Positions 8,892 to 16,993 of a stretch of DNA of 64,000 nt are shown piece after piece (the first letter of the stretch is position 1; each line of letters opens with the position of its first letter). This DNA is from Gemmatimonadales bacterium UBA7889 (GTDB lineage: Bacteria; Gemmatimonadota; Gemmatimonadetes; Longimicrobiales; Gaopeijiaceae): contig DLRL01000056.1 in assembly GCA_002501085.1 (NCBI GenBank), positions 9,552-73,551 on the forward strand, given 5' to 3'. The notes beneath the pieces were generated by a model. That model ran no database searches. It saw only the letters and a list, made by a program, of their open reading frames with translations, and had not been told where the DNA came from. The position numbers were made by a program, and so were the translations under genes.

Positions 8892-9739
8892 AGACATTCT
8901 TCCGTGCTTCAGTGCCTATAATGCTCTCGTATCTCCTGGTGATCACACAGGCGGGTGCACAGGAGTCTCCGGCAAAGGACATGATGACCTTTCCGCGTCC
9001 AATCGAGGCACTCGACAATGTCTGGATTGAAGAGCTTACGATGCTTGAAGTACGTGACGCTCTTGAAGAAGGAAAGACCACCGCGCTGATCTTGACTGGC
9101 GGTATTGAGGAGAATGGTCCGTACCTGACAACGGGGAAGCATAACCATGTGCTTGCGGTGATGGGTGATGCCATCGCCAGAAAACTCGGAAATGCGTTGG
9201 TTGCACCGATCGTAACAATAGAGCCTGGTAACCCTGAACGGGCTGGCACACCGGGTGGTATCCGCCTCTCGCAGGAGACTTTTCAGGCAGTACTCCGTGA
9301 TATGGCGACCAGCCTAAAAACACAGGGTTTCAGAGATATCTTCCTAATTGGAGATAGTGGAGGCAACCAGCGGGGGATGGCTACTGTTGCCGAAGAGCTA
9401 TCCGAGGCTTGGGCCGGCCAGGGTGTGGTGATTGCCCACATCCCCGAGTATTACAACTACGATGATGTGGTCGAGTACCAGAAAAGTGTACTTGGAATAG
9501 ATGAGGATCCTCGTTTAGAGGGCCTTCATGATGACTACTACATCACTTCGATCATCATGAATGACAACCCTCAACATGTCAGACTTGAGCAGCGCATTGC
9601 TGCGGACAAGGCTTCGATTAACAACATCAATCTCTTACCGGTCGATAAGACTCTGGAGCATGGGAGAAGGCTGATAGAGTTCAGGTCGGATGTTACAGTT
9701 GCAGCCATTCTGGCAGCTATAGCAGCATCAGATCGATAG
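8888..9739 (+). CDS. Exported creatininase-fold protein with altered metal-ligand motifs (copy 1)
   Basis: Creatininase/creatinine amidohydrolase superfamily (PF02633 type), 283 residues with a signal peptide ending AGA before Gln. The fold signature is visible as GGIEENGPYLTTGKHN and GDSGGNQ. The family norm is E-x-H-G-P...D and NGHGGN; here they read E74-x-N76-G-P...H85 and D156-S-G-G-N, and the later HAGExETS region reads GLHDDYYIT (H214, D215). A different metal set, or loss of amidohydrolase activity, is possible. GTG start overlaps the upstream gene. A second copy lies at 26172-27059 with the same changes. Creatinine as substrate is not supported. Confidence 0.78.
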   Translation: MKTFFRASVPIMLSYLLVITQAGAQESPAKDMMTFPRPIEALDNVWIEELTMLEVRDALEEGKTTALILTGGIEENGPYLTTGKHNHVLAVMGDAIARKLGNALVAPIVTIEPGNPERAGTPGGIRLSQETFQAVLRDMATSLKTQGFRDIFLIGDSGGNQRGMATVAEELSEAWAGQGVVIAHIPEYYNYDDVVEYQKSVLGIDEDPRLEGLHDDYYITSIIMNDNPQHVRLEQRIAADKASINNINLLPVDKTLEHGRRLIEFRSDVTVAAILAAIAASDR

Positions 9740-9767
9740 CTAGAGATAAATCCTGGGCCAGCCGAGC

Positions 9768-10907
9768 CTAAAAAATATTTCCTTCAATTGCCAGATTTTC
9801 ACTGAAACGGTCGTGCCGGAATCCATTTATTTCCAGCGTATGTGCGTGACCGTCGGCAATGAGTTCGGAGACGGCTAGGCCGGTTGCGGGTGCGTGCATG
9901 ATCCCGTGCCCCGAGAACCCACAGGCGTCTACCCACCTTGAATCCCCGGGGTTAATCCCTATGACAGGACTGTTATCTGGACTTACCGCGTAGTACCCCC
10001 ACCAGCTGCCCTTGCGGTCGATTCCTAAGTCACCCCACCACGGGAAGCGATCTACTCCGGTCAGAAGGACATGCTCCATCCAGTCCCAATCCATCCCTTC
10101 GCTGAAGCCAAAGTCTTGATCAAGGTTATCAAGGCCGAACAGAACTCGGTCTCCTTCGCTACGGAGGTATACTCCTGTAGCAAGATCGATCGTGAGCGGG
10201 TAAGTACGTGAATCCGTGATTGGAGCACTCAAGAAAATCTGTATGCGTTTCGGGCCTACGGGAACTTCAAGACTAGCGAGTTTACCAACTGTCTCAGACC
10301 ATGCGCCCGTGGCATTCACGATATGCTCGCAATGGAAGCTGTTGTCGCCACTATGGATCACCCAGCCTTGCGTGAGACGCTCAATTTCAGTGACAGGGGT
10401 GTTGAAGCGGTATTCAACACCCAGAGTCTTACTCATTGCAACCCAGGCATTTGTAGCCATGTGGGGATCGATGATGCCATCCCAGGGTCCGTACGTTGCA
10501 CCCTTGAGTCCATCTGAATCGAATGACACGTAGTCTTGAGCCTCTATTGGATCAAGAACCTCAACGGGAGCCCCAAAACTCTGCTGTAACGCAACAGATT
10601 CCATGTGCTCATCCCACCTATCATCCGGGACAAGTAAGAGATATCCGATATCCCGATATCCGATATCGTAGCCATGCCGCTCTTTGAACTCTCGATAAAT
10701 TGGGAGCGAGTACATGGAAAGTTTGATATTAGGTGGTGTTGTAAATTGAACTCTGACGCCTGCGGCACTCTTACCTGTTGAGCCCATAGCTGGTGCGATA
10801 TCTCGCTCGAGCACTACAACGTTCAGGTTCCGAGACGCGAGATGCCAGGCACAAGAGGCTCCTATAATTCCAGACCCTATCACGACGACGTCGGCGCTCT
10901 TACTAAT
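9768..10907 (-). CDS. FAD-dependent oxidoreductase of the DAO family (sarcosine/glycine oxidase-like)
   Basis: 379 residues. The N-terminal dinucleotide-binding fold reads ADVVVIGSGIIGASCAWHLA, followed by VVVLERD and GSTGKSAAGVR; the C-terminal part has GLDNLDQDFGF, GYYAVSPDNSPVIG and CGFSGHGIMHAPATG, typical of DAO-type amine oxidases or dehydrogenases. A GTG at 10883 would delete the first beta strand. The only codon that keeps it is ATT at 10907-10905, seven bases after GGAGGA (10920-10915) and just after an in-frame TGA, so I propose a rare ATT start. No signal peptide: cytoplasmic. The substrate (an N-methyl or small amino acid) is inferred only from the family. Confidence 0.85.
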   Translation of the reverse strand: MSKSADVVVIGSGIIGASCAWHLASRNLNVVVLERDIAPAMGSTGKSAAGVRVQFTTPPNIKLSMYSLPIYREFKERHGYDIGYRDIGYLLLVPDDRWDEHMESVALQQSFGAPVEVLDPIEAQDYVSFDSDGLKGATYGPWDGIIDPHMATNAWVAMSKTLGVEYRFNTPVTEIERLTQGWVIHSGDNSFHCEHIVNATGAWSETVGKLASLEVPVGPKRIQIFLSAPITDSRTYPLTIDLATGVYLRSEGDRVLFGLDNLDQDFGFSEGMDWDWMEHVLLTGVDRFPWWGDLGIDRKGSWWGYYAVSPDNSPVIGINPGDSRWVDACGFSGHGIMHAPATGLAVSELIADGHAHTLEINGFRHDRFSENLAIEGNIF

Positions 10908-11266
10908 CTTTCAGTCCTCCCCATCCGGCTTCTCGCAGAAGACCTTCAAGCATTAATTCCAGCTGTGCGATCCTGATTGGGGTTCCCAGGGGATCTCCTT
11001 GTTTTGGTTGATAAGCGGGCCAAGATACTTTCGGGCTGCCACTCCGTCACGGCAATATCTCTATTCTGAGAGTATACACATGTATCCGGCCTATTCTCAC
11101 CCCGATGACCTGACTCATTTGAAGGAAAGCTCGCTTACGTTGCGCTCTTAACTGAACTACAGCGTTGTGTGTGTTTGAATCACGCACCAAGTTTGCATCT
11201 GAGGGCAATGAGGCCGGCCGGGCGGGGCTTCTTAGGCTCAACGTTTCTTGAGAGAGCAATTATAAA
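10908..11266. other. Intergenic region between divergent genes
   Basis: 359 bases between the flavoprotein and the M14 carboxypeptidase, presumably holding both promoters. I see no convincing -35/-10 pair, hairpin or RNA gene. A 33-codon open stretch on the minus strand ending at 10953 reads like protein (GVAARKYLGPLINQNKEIPW) but has no family match that I recognise, and a longer minus-strand frame at 11047-11259 has no supporting feature. Confidence 0.5.
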
Positions 11267-13927
11267 GTGCGTAATACGACACTAGTTTTGGCCGCGATGC
11301 TTGCTGCGGTACCTGCTACAGCACAAATCCCGACACCTGCTTCTGTATTGGGCTTTGAGCCAGGCGCTGACTTTCAGCTCGCAACATACGAAGCATCCAT
11401 AGAGTACTTCCAATTACTTGATGCTTCATCTGACCGTATCAGCATGATGCGTGCAGGGAGAACATCTGAGGGTCGTGACTGGTGGATTGCTTTGATTTCG
11501 TCACCAGAAAACCTCGCATCGGTAGAGCAATACCGGGACATTGCAGACAAGCTCGCGCACCCGGCAGAGCTTTCAGACTCAGAGGCTCAGGCACTCTCGC
11601 GAGAGGGTAGGGCGATCGTCGACGTTAATGGTGGCCTGCATGCTTCGGAGGTCGCTGGTGCACAGCACACGATACAACTCGCGTACGAGCTGGTGGCTGA
11701 TGACAGCCCTCGTATGACAGCGATCCGACAAAATGTGATCACCGTTTTATGGCCATCACTGAATCCCGATGGTCAGACCATGATTGCGGACTGGTATAGC
11801 CCTAACATCGGTACACCCTACGAAGTGTCTTCGATGCCCTGGCTATACCAGAAGTACATAGGACACGATAACAACCGCGACGCCTATATGCTCAATATGA
11901 TCGAGTCGCGAGTCCTAGCCCGTACATGGCAGGAGTGGGATCCGCAAATCATCTATGTCCATCATCAAAGCTCTCCATTTCCGACGCGGATCTGGCTGCC
12001 CCCATTCGCAGAGCCGATTGCATCATTTACACCTCCCATTATGGCACGCACTGTGAACACGATCGGGATGACGATTGCACAGATGCTTGAGTCGCGAGGG
12101 ATGCCGGGGGCGGTGCATATGGGTACAGGTTTCGATGCTTGGTATCCGGGCTATGTCGACTACTTGCCGATGATGCAAAATCAGGCAGCATTCTGGACTG
12201 AAACCGCGCTGTACCGCTACGCAACGCCACACTTTTACTCACTCTCCGATTTTCCTCCCTCCCGACGTGACCTGCGTGTAGAATCGCTTTACCCCAGCCC
12301 ATGGAAGGGAGGCTGGTGGAGGCTATCTGATGCTGTGGACTATATGAGGGTTGGATCTCTCGCGGTTCTTGACTATGCGGCAAAATACAGGGAAGACCTT
12401 CTGTATAACCGTTATCAGTCGGGCCGTGACGTGATCCAGAAGTATGAGACTTCAGCCCCATATGCCTATTTCATTCCGCAAGACCAGCCTGATCCTGTGG
12501 CGCCTGTTGAGCTACTACGTCGCCTCGCTTTCAATGGACTGAGGATTTACCAGCTGAATCAGGATGTCACCCATGAAGGATTAACCCACAATGCTGGGAC
12601 TTGGGTGTTGCCTCTCGACCAAGAATTTGGAGAACTCGCTCGGCAGGTTCTTTCTGTACAGGAGTATCCGGATCTCAGGGAGTATCCCGACGGTCCTCCA
12701 GAGCAGCCGTATGATGCAGCTGGATGGACGCTTTCTTATCAAATGGATGTAGATGTTGTTGAAGTAACCCAACCTCTTACTCCTGAGATCCTTTCGGCTA
12801 TGCAGGAGCTTGAAACCGAGCCCTTGGCCTGGGAAGAAGAGATCGACGATGCTTCACCCTTCGACGCTGTTCCAGGTGTGGGCTTTGATTCCCATCCGGT
12901 TGCCCGTGCGGTTGAGCCAATTCCGGGTCGACTCACAGGTTCAGGTCCAGGACTCCGGCTTAATCCTGTGCAGAATAATTCGTTTCGTGCATTGAACCGG
13001 GCGTGGGATATGGGGGCCAGGGTGCGATACGGAAACGGTGCATATATCGTGGCCGGGCTGGGAGGTACAGCCGTTGATGGATTGATAGAAGATTATGCTC
13101 TTCAGGCAACAAGAGGACCGACGGATGGAGCAGACCTTTCTCGTCCCGCTCTCGGTATCTACAGGCCCTGGAATCCAAGTATGGATGAGGGGTGGACTCG
13201 TTGGCTGCTTGAGGAGCACGGCTTCTCATTCTCGAACTTGAGAACTGGAGACGTACATGCTGAAGATCTCCGTGACCGGTATGACGTTATTGTTCTTCCA
13301 TCAGAGGGTCCCGGAAGCCTAATGAACGGTTTCGGCGTTGGCTCCGTACCACCCAGATATGAGGGTGGACTTGGCCAGCAGGGGGTACGAGCATTGGATG
13401 AGTTTGTGCGTGCTGGAGGTACACTAGTGTGTATGAACGCATCGAGTGACCTGTGTATCGATGAGCTACATCTTCCGGTATCGAACGTCACGCGCGGCCT
13501 CGCTCGCAGTGAATTTTTCTCCTCGGGCTCGATTTTTGAAGTCCGTGTCGATACGGAACATCCGGTCATGGCTGGGATGCCTGAGCTAGGAAAGATCTTC
13601 TTCGACCGAAGCCCTGTGTTTACTATGGAAGAAGGCTTCGAGGGATCCGTAGTGGCGGCGTATGCTCAAGAAGGATCACCTCTGCTCTCTGGTTATCTAC
13701 TGGGAGAAGAGCACCTTCAGGGTCAAGCTGCTGCAGTTGATGTTCACCATGGTGACGGGCATGTCATTCTTCTTGGATTCAGACCCCAGTGGCGTGGGCA
13801 GCCGCGCGGTACATTCCGCGTTCTTTTCAACGCGTCTCTATTCCACGGCTCAGTTGCGAGGAACGCAACCGGTACCGAGGGTTTTTGGGAGCGCCCTGAA
13901 AAGGAAGAAGGTGAGGATCCGAACTAG
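11267..13927 (+). CDS. Exported M14-family zinc carboxypeptidase
   Basis: 886 residues with a signal peptide ending ATA before Gln. The M14 catalytic domain occupies about 25-400: zinc ligands H125 and E128 in GGLHASEVAGAQH and a third His at 232/233 in IIYVHHQSS, with the substrate-binding NNRDAY just before. After it come a region with GLRIYQLNQDVTHEGLT and a C-terminal portion with a class-I glutamine-amidotransferase-like look (YDVIVLPSEGPGS ... VRALDEFVRAGGTLVCMN). Secreted or periplasmic peptide trimming is inferred. GTG start without a strong Shine-Dalgarno. It ends at a bidirectional terminator shared with the convergent TonB receptor. Confidence 0.9.
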   Translation: MRNTTLVLAAMLAAVPATAQIPTPASVLGFEPGADFQLATYEASIEYFQLLDASSDRISMMRAGRTSEGRDWWIALISSPENLASVEQYRDIADKLAHPAELSDSEAQALSREGRAIVDVNGGLHASEVAGAQHTIQLAYELVADDSPRMTAIRQNVITVLWPSLNPDGQTMIADWYSPNIGTPYEVSSMPWLYQKYIGHDNNRDAYMLNMIESRVLARTWQEWDPQIIYVHHQSSPFPTRIWLPPFAEPIASFTPPIMARTVNTIGMTIAQMLESRGMPGAVHMGTGFDAWYPGYVDYLPMMQNQAAFWTETALYRYATPHFYSLSDFPPSRRDLRVESLYPSPWKGGWWRLSDAVDYMRVGSLAVLDYAAKYREDLLYNRYQSGRDVIQKYETSAPYAYFIPQDQPDPVAPVELLRRLAFNGLRIYQLNQDVTHEGLTHNAGTWVLPLDQEFGELARQVLSVQEYPDLREYPDGPPEQPYDAAGWTLSYQMDVDVVEVTQPLTPEILSAMQELETEPLAWEEEIDDASPFDAVPGVGFDSHPVARAVEPIPGRLTGSGPGLRLNPVQNNSFRALNRAWDMGARVRYGNGAYIVAGLGGTAVDGLIEDYALQATRGPTDGADLSRPALGIYRPWNPSMDEGWTRWLLEEHGFSFSNLRTGDVHAEDLRDRYDVIVLPSEGPGSLMNGFGVGSVPPRYEGGLGQQGVRALDEFVRAGGTLVCMNASSDLCIDELHLPVSNVTRGLARSEFFSSGSIFEVRVDTEHPVMAGMPELGKIFFDRSPVFTMEEGFEGSVVAAYAQEGSPLLSGYLLGEEHLQGQAAAVDVHHGDGHVILLGFRPQWRGQPRGTFRVLFNASLFHGSVARNATGTEGFWERPEKEEGEDPN

Positions 13928-13941
13928 ATGGATTTTCAGAA

Positions 13942-13995
13942 CATGAAAAAGGACCCTGGGCAGTGGATATCCACTGCCCAGGGTCCTTTTTCATG
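13942..13995. terminator. Perfect 54-base palindromic bidirectional terminator
   Basis: Bases 13942-13968 are the exact reverse complement of 13969-13995: 27 uninterrupted pairs before the loop-forming centre (GGATATCC). The GC-rich core is flanked by A5 on the left and T5 on the right, so either strand reads as a stem followed by T residues. It sits between convergent genes, 14 bases after the M14 stop and 25 bases from the TonB receptor stop, so it should terminate both transcripts. Confidence 0.93.
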
Positions 13996-14019
13996 CACCT
14001 ATACGTGGTGCGCTCTAGC

Positions 14020-16731
14020 CTAGAACTCGAACTGCACTTGCAGAAGTGCAAGAATTCCCATATCAGGAACGCCGACAAACTGTTTGTGCTTGTTATTAAA
14101 GACGTTGTTGATAGTTGTAGATATCGTGGTTCCCGTACCTGGCAGGCGGTAGCCAGCGTTCATATCGACAACGTTCACGGCCTCAAGGACGTCCCTGTAT
14201 ACACCTGAATTCACAGGGAATCCGGCGCTCATTCTGAGGCGAGCACCGTAGAATACACCTGAAATCTTGTTATCAACGTCGAGTCCGATTGCGCCCTTAG
14301 ACGTTGGGGCGTTGAGGGCGATATCCTGTGCGCCCAGACAGCTACCGTCGTTATCGAAATCAAAGCATTCATCACTCACGTACGAATACGATCCGGACAG
14401 CGTAACTTGATCAGTCACGTGAGCTTCCATACCTAAGTCCATGCCCTTAACACTGAATTCCCCATAATTGCGGTAAGTCAGCAGCATGTCTGAATTAGAT
14501 CTTCCATCTGGCACGATCGTTCCGAGTGGCACTTGTGCCAGTGTCGGCGCGACTGCAGCAGCAAGTTGCTGTGCTACTGAGGTAGGAACACCCACCGCGG
14601 CCAGGCGCGTAACCAAATAGGTTGCGACTGAGTTTCCATCGAGGAAGACATTTGGTGTCAGGGTCGTCAGTGGCCCGATGAAATTCTTGTAGTTATCAGA
14701 ATATGCGGAGACGTCGAACCGGACCTTGTCACCAATCAAGCCTGTGTATCCAAGCTCCCAGGTTGTTTTAGCAAGTGCGCTGAGGCTGCCCGCTCCTTGA
14801 GGGCCAGCGGTGGGGACAAAGGGTGCTCCTCCTGTCTGACTAAACTCGAACATCGTTGAGGTGAGTTCGCCTGGCTGAGGGCTTCCTACGATTGCAGCGA
14901 ACGATGCTGCGTTCAGACCCAACAGAGGCAACGTTGCCGCTAATGCAGGTACCTGCAGCATGAGTGGCACCAAAAGGTTGTCCCACAGCACAGCACCGTT
15001 AGCAGGCAGCTGCGCACCCGGGGCAAAGGGTGAGTACATGCAGAAGCCGTTGAGCCCACCGGCGCAGGTATTGTTGAACGTGAATCCAACGCCTGGAATA
15101 CCGGCTGCGCGTACGTTATAGCCCACAGTCGGCGTGACCATACTTCGGCCCGCAAGGATATCAAGGAAGAGATTATTGCTTGTGGGCGTACTGAAGGACC
15201 GGTTGTACGTGGCCCTGAACGAGTGACCCTCGTCCGGCGTCAGAACGAGTCCGAGACGCGGCGATAGGAATGCATCATCAAGCCAATTATGAGTATCCCT
15301 CCGGATCGCTGCTACAAAGTCCAGCTGGTCGGTCAATGTGGTGGTCGTTTGTAGATACGCACCAAATAACTTCGTTTGGTCGTTGTCTTCATTCGCTCCG
15401 TTGATTGTACCACCGGTCCTCGGAGTCACATTTGAGTAATCGACACCGACAGTGGCACTGAACCGATCACCGAGATCGAAGTTGTACTGGCCTTGCGTCG
15501 CGAACGTAACTGAGTTGTCGACGATCGGGTTGCCGGTGCGAAGTAGATATGTGTCTCCAGCACTGCTGTTGTTCAGGAATGCTTGGACGAATAGGCCACT
15601 CTTATTTACGCGGGCCTGAAGAGATTTATAGGTCCAATTCTTAGCTTGACCCGCACCAATTCCTGTTGGCTCGATTGAGCTGCCGAGGGTTTTGAGGCCA
15701 CCGGTGATGATGATGTTATCGTTTGGGTCGTCCCAGGGGCGGAGATCGAGACGTGCCTCACCTCCGTAGTGCGACGAAAAGAAATCCCGGACACCGATCT
15801 TAGAGCCTGCTGGCGCCACAGCCCTAGCCGCAGCTTCCACTGGATCCGTGTATTCAAAGTCATTACCGCGGAAATACTGCCCAGAAACCTTGAGGCCAGC
15901 CTTTTCACTGAATGCCCAGGCATGTCGGAAGACACCTCGAAGCATGCTTTGGTTACCACCTGACAGGGCTACGCTCGTTCCTGGCCTGTCGATCGGTGAC
16001 GAGGTGATGATGTGCATTACCCCGCTGGTGGCGTTGGGACCGTAAAGTGCGGCGGCCGGTCCCAGAACGACTTCGATGCGCTCGATATCCAGCGGAGTGG
16101 TCGGGTGCAGGTTGTAATTGTTAAGCCTGATTGATGGTATCCGAGCGTAGCGGTAGTCCGTGAGCACGAGCAGTGCTCCCGAAAAGACATTATTGAAGCC
16201 TCGTGTAACCGTGTTGCTCTGGTTGATGCCAATCTGAGAAACGTCTACCCCGGGCAATGCTTTCAGGAAGTCCGCAGTAGATGTAGATGCGATTCGTGAG
16301 ATATCATCTGCTGTTACGATGCTTACTTGGGCGGGAGCCGACAGGCTGCTCGCCTCTTGGCCACGACTCACTGTAACGCTGACAGGAGCAAGAGCAAGTG
16401 CGGTCGAGGTCATCTCTACAGTGATCTCTGTGGCTGCACCCCCGCTGACGGAGATACCGTCAACACGCACTGTCTCGTAACCGAGCAGCACTGCAACGAT
16501 TGAGTAGGATCCGGGATCCAGACTCAAGGTGAAGTTGCCCTGTGCGTCTGATAGAGCACCACCTGACGTGCCTCCGCCGAGCACCTGGATCTGAGCTTGA
16601 GCGAGTGATTGACCCGTACTTTGATCTGTCACCTGGCCACTAATAGACCCTTGTTGGGCCTGAAGCGGGATCGTAACAATGAGTAGGGTGCCGATTAGAA
16701 TGCCGAGAGAGCTTTTAAGTCGGTGGCGCAT
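14020..16731 (-). CDS. TonB-dependent outer-membrane receptor with N-terminal carboxypeptidase-regulatory-like domain
   Basis: 903 residues. Signal peptide ending LQA before Gln; a CarboxypepD_reg-like domain at about 25-110 (SISGQVTDQSTGQSLAQAQIQVLGGGTSGG is its first part, in two segments); a plug domain at about 130-250 (STADFLKALPGVDVS ... DIERIEVVLGPAAALYGPNATSGVMHI); then a beta-barrel finishing in an aromatic C-terminus (QVQFEF) as outer-membrane proteins do. GGAGAAGG lies six bases before the ATG. Ligand unknown; the neighbouring peptidases suggest oligopeptide or metal-complex uptake, by inference only. Divergent from the S9 peptidase. Confidence 0.94.
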   Translation of the reverse strand: MRHRLKSSLGILIGTLLIVTIPLQAQQGSISGQVTDQSTGQSLAQAQIQVLGGGTSGGALSDAQGNFTLSLDPGSYSIVAVLLGYETVRVDGISVSGGAATEITVEMTSTALALAPVSVTVSRGQEASSLSAPAQVSIVTADDISRIASTSTADFLKALPGVDVSQIGINQSNTVTRGFNNVFSGALLVLTDYRYARIPSIRLNNYNLHPTTPLDIERIEVVLGPAAALYGPNATSGVMHIITSSPIDRPGTSVALSGGNQSMLRGVFRHAWAFSEKAGLKVSGQYFRGNDFEYTDPVEAAARAVAPAGSKIGVRDFFSSHYGGEARLDLRPWDDPNDNIIITGGLKTLGSSIEPTGIGAGQAKNWTYKSLQARVNKSGLFVQAFLNNSSAGDTYLLRTGNPIVDNSVTFATQGQYNFDLGDRFSATVGVDYSNVTPRTGGTINGANEDNDQTKLFGAYLQTTTTLTDQLDFVAAIRRDTHNWLDDAFLSPRLGLVLTPDEGHSFRATYNRSFSTPTSNNLFLDILAGRSMVTPTVGYNVRAAGIPGVGFTFNNTCAGGLNGFCMYSPFAPGAQLPANGAVLWDNLLVPLMLQVPALAATLPLLGLNAASFAAIVGSPQPGELTSTMFEFSQTGGAPFVPTAGPQGAGSLSALAKTTWELGYTGLIGDKVRFDVSAYSDNYKNFIGPLTTLTPNVFLDGNSVATYLVTRLAAVGVPTSVAQQLAAAVAPTLAQVPLGTIVPDGRSNSDMLLTYRNYGEFSVKGMDLGMEAHVTDQVTLSGSYSYVSDECFDFDNDGSCLGAQDIALNAPTSKGAIGLDVDNKISGVFYGARLRMSAGFPVNSGVYRDVLEAVNVVDMNAGYRLPGTGTTISTTINNVFNNKHKQFVGVPDMGILALLQVQFEF

Positions 16732-16993
16732 GTTCAGCCTTCTCCGTATGTCCGGGAAGCTTTCAGCGAATCCTGCTAGAAGGAAAAATACACACTGTTT
16801 ACTAGAGATTGCAAAAGGTTTTTCCGTAATAACGCCTGGTTTTCATGCTTCCAGGAGTGCCAGATCTTGATTTTTTCAGGCTGGATCAAGGCCTATCGCG
16901 TGCCATTTGCCACCTTCTAGCCCATTATTGCGTACCTGCCCTGAGGCAGGTTCATTGCCAGAACTGTATCAATATCTACCGATCGAGGACGAT
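16732..16993. other. Divergent intergenic region with a small 5'-UTR hairpin
   Basis: 262 bases between the divergent TonB receptor and S9 peptidase genes. A seven-pair hairpin with CTGA tetraloop (ACCTGCC/GGCAGGT, 16934-16951) lies 42 bases before the peptidase ATG; it has no T-run and no known motif. No promoter was called with confidence. Confidence 0.4.

Noticed and set aside
10953..11060. A short minus-strand open stretch with protein-like wording (GVAARKYLGPLINQNKEIPW) just before the flavoprotein
   Set aside because: No family recognised and no credible start; could be a gene remnant but cannot be supported.
11047..11259. A 70-codon minus-strand frame in the 10908-11266 intergenic region
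   Set aside because: No Shine-Dalgarno, signal, domain or protein-like composition; likely chance.
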